Assembly: GCA_900549065.1 (NCBI GenBank)
Contig: URNC01000046.1
Location: 1 to 12,900, forward strand
DNA length: 12,900 bases
Direction: 5' to 3'
DNA from: an uncultured Collinsella sp.
GTDB taxonomy: Bacteria; Actinomycetota; Coriobacteriia; Coriobacteriales; Coriobacteriaceae
Translations under genes and position numbers: made by a program
Shown here: positions 12,566 to 12,900 of the stretch, piece by piece
Position numbering within the stretch: the first letter of the stretch is position 1
Layout: each line of letters begins with the position of its first letter
Notes under the pieces: model-generated
Database searches by the model: none
Told to the model about the DNA's origin: nothing
What the model saw: only the letters and a program-made list of their open reading frames with translations

Positions 12566-12862
12566 CTAGTGCACCAGTTTGCCAAATTGAATAGCGCGAA
12601 CAATCAGCGTTACGCCAAACACCAGCAGTGCGGCGCCGCTAAAGATGACGAGCATCTTGGCCGACCACAGCGGATAGATAAACACGAACATGCCGGCGAT
12701 GATGGAGAGCGCGCCGCTCAGGATGGCGAGGGCACGGTTGGACGAAAGCTCGGACTCCAGAATGGACATGACACCTTCGACGATCCAGCCAAAGCCGGCC
12801 ACGATAACCACCATCGTGGTGAGCGTCGCGGTCGAGAAGGCCTGGTTGCGCAGGATTATGAC
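12566..12862 (-). CDS. DUF308/HdeD-like small membrane protein, 5' end missing at contig edge
   Basis: Ninety-eight C-terminal residues remain, with four hydrophobic segments near residues 12-35, 44-62, 68-88 and possibly the edge. Short loops carry the typical proline and glycine positions (IIAGMFVFIYPLWS, then IFSGAALLVFGVTLI). This matches DUF308/HdeD-like proteins, linked to acid resistance in Escherichia coli; no such role is shown here. The gene runs off the contig: the frame continues into the adapter, where a GTG reads MYKRQ, the well-known translation of the Tn5 mosaic end. That apparent start is an artefact, and the true N-terminus is outside the window. Confidence 0.75.
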   Translation of the reverse strand, partial: VIILRNQAFSTATLTTMVVIVAGFGWIVEGVMSILESELSSNRALAILSGALSIIAGMFVFIYPLWSAKMLVIFSGAALLVFGVTLIVRAIQFGKLVH

Positions 12863-12900
12863 CTGTCTCTTATACACATCTCCGAGCCCACGAGACTACG
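12863..12900. other. Sequencing adapter (Tn5 mosaic end plus Nextera read-2 adapter), not genomic
   Basis: Bases 12863-12881 read CTGTCTCTTATACACATCT, the reverse complement of the 19-bp Tn5 mosaic end. The sequence continues to 12896 with the Nextera read-2 adapter (CCGAGCCCACGAGAC). The last four bases (TACG) would be the start of an index. This is library contamination left at the contig end. Confidence 0.98.

Noticed and set aside
12863..12877. Start of the DUF308-like protein as MYKRQ
   Set aside because: These five codons are the translated Tn5 mosaic end and are not genomic.

Overview
The window looks like one end of an assembled contig from a high-GC Gram-positive gut bacterium. Gene content, protein style and codon use fit a coriobacterium such as Collinsella, but this is judged by eye and was not tested by a search. 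The last 38 bases are not genomic. They match the Nextera/Tn5 mosaic end plus read-2 adapter, so real sequence ends at 12862.

Layout. Bases 1-1335 hold the end of a phosphate-uptake operon (partial pstA, then pstB), closed by a strong terminator. Bases 1499-4135 hold an ABC-F ATPase of Uup type and a Cof-type HAD phosphatase, closely spaced. Bases 4348-4737 encode a short DtxR/MntR-family metal-dependent regulator. It converges with the heavy-metal block across a 129-bp nested palindrome. On the minus strand, 5015-7716 is a zinc/cadmium resistance locus read in the order arsR-type repressor, small HMA metal-binding protein, P1B-type ATPase. The repressor promoter and the ATPase leader share three operator-like dyads.

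Bases 7791-9600 form an AT-richer island. It holds one predicted PD-(D/E)XK (DUF559-like) nuclease gene without a visible Shine-Dalgarno, a pair of 45-nt imperfect inverted repeats, and several dyads. After it come a DEDDh exonuclease (minus), a divergent plus-strand membrane transporter of the ArsP_2 / putative manganese exporter type with a histidine-rich loop, a strong terminator, and a minus-strand pair: a UPF0178 (YaiI/YqxD) protein and a truncated DUF308/HdeD-like membrane protein.

How the genes work together. The clearest functional unit is the metal-efflux block. The repressor has an intact alpha-5 zinc site and probably releases its own promoter and that of the ATPase when zinc or cadmium rises. 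The small HMA protein may replace the N-terminal metal-binding domain that this ATPase lacks. The DtxR-like regulator and the ArsP_2-type transporter add to the metal-homeostasis theme, but the sequence does not prove a regulatory link between them.

The least explained parts are the nested palindrome at 4878-5006, the inverted-repeat pair at 7873-8127, and the nuclease island. No rRNA, tRNA, CRISPR array or transposase gene was found.
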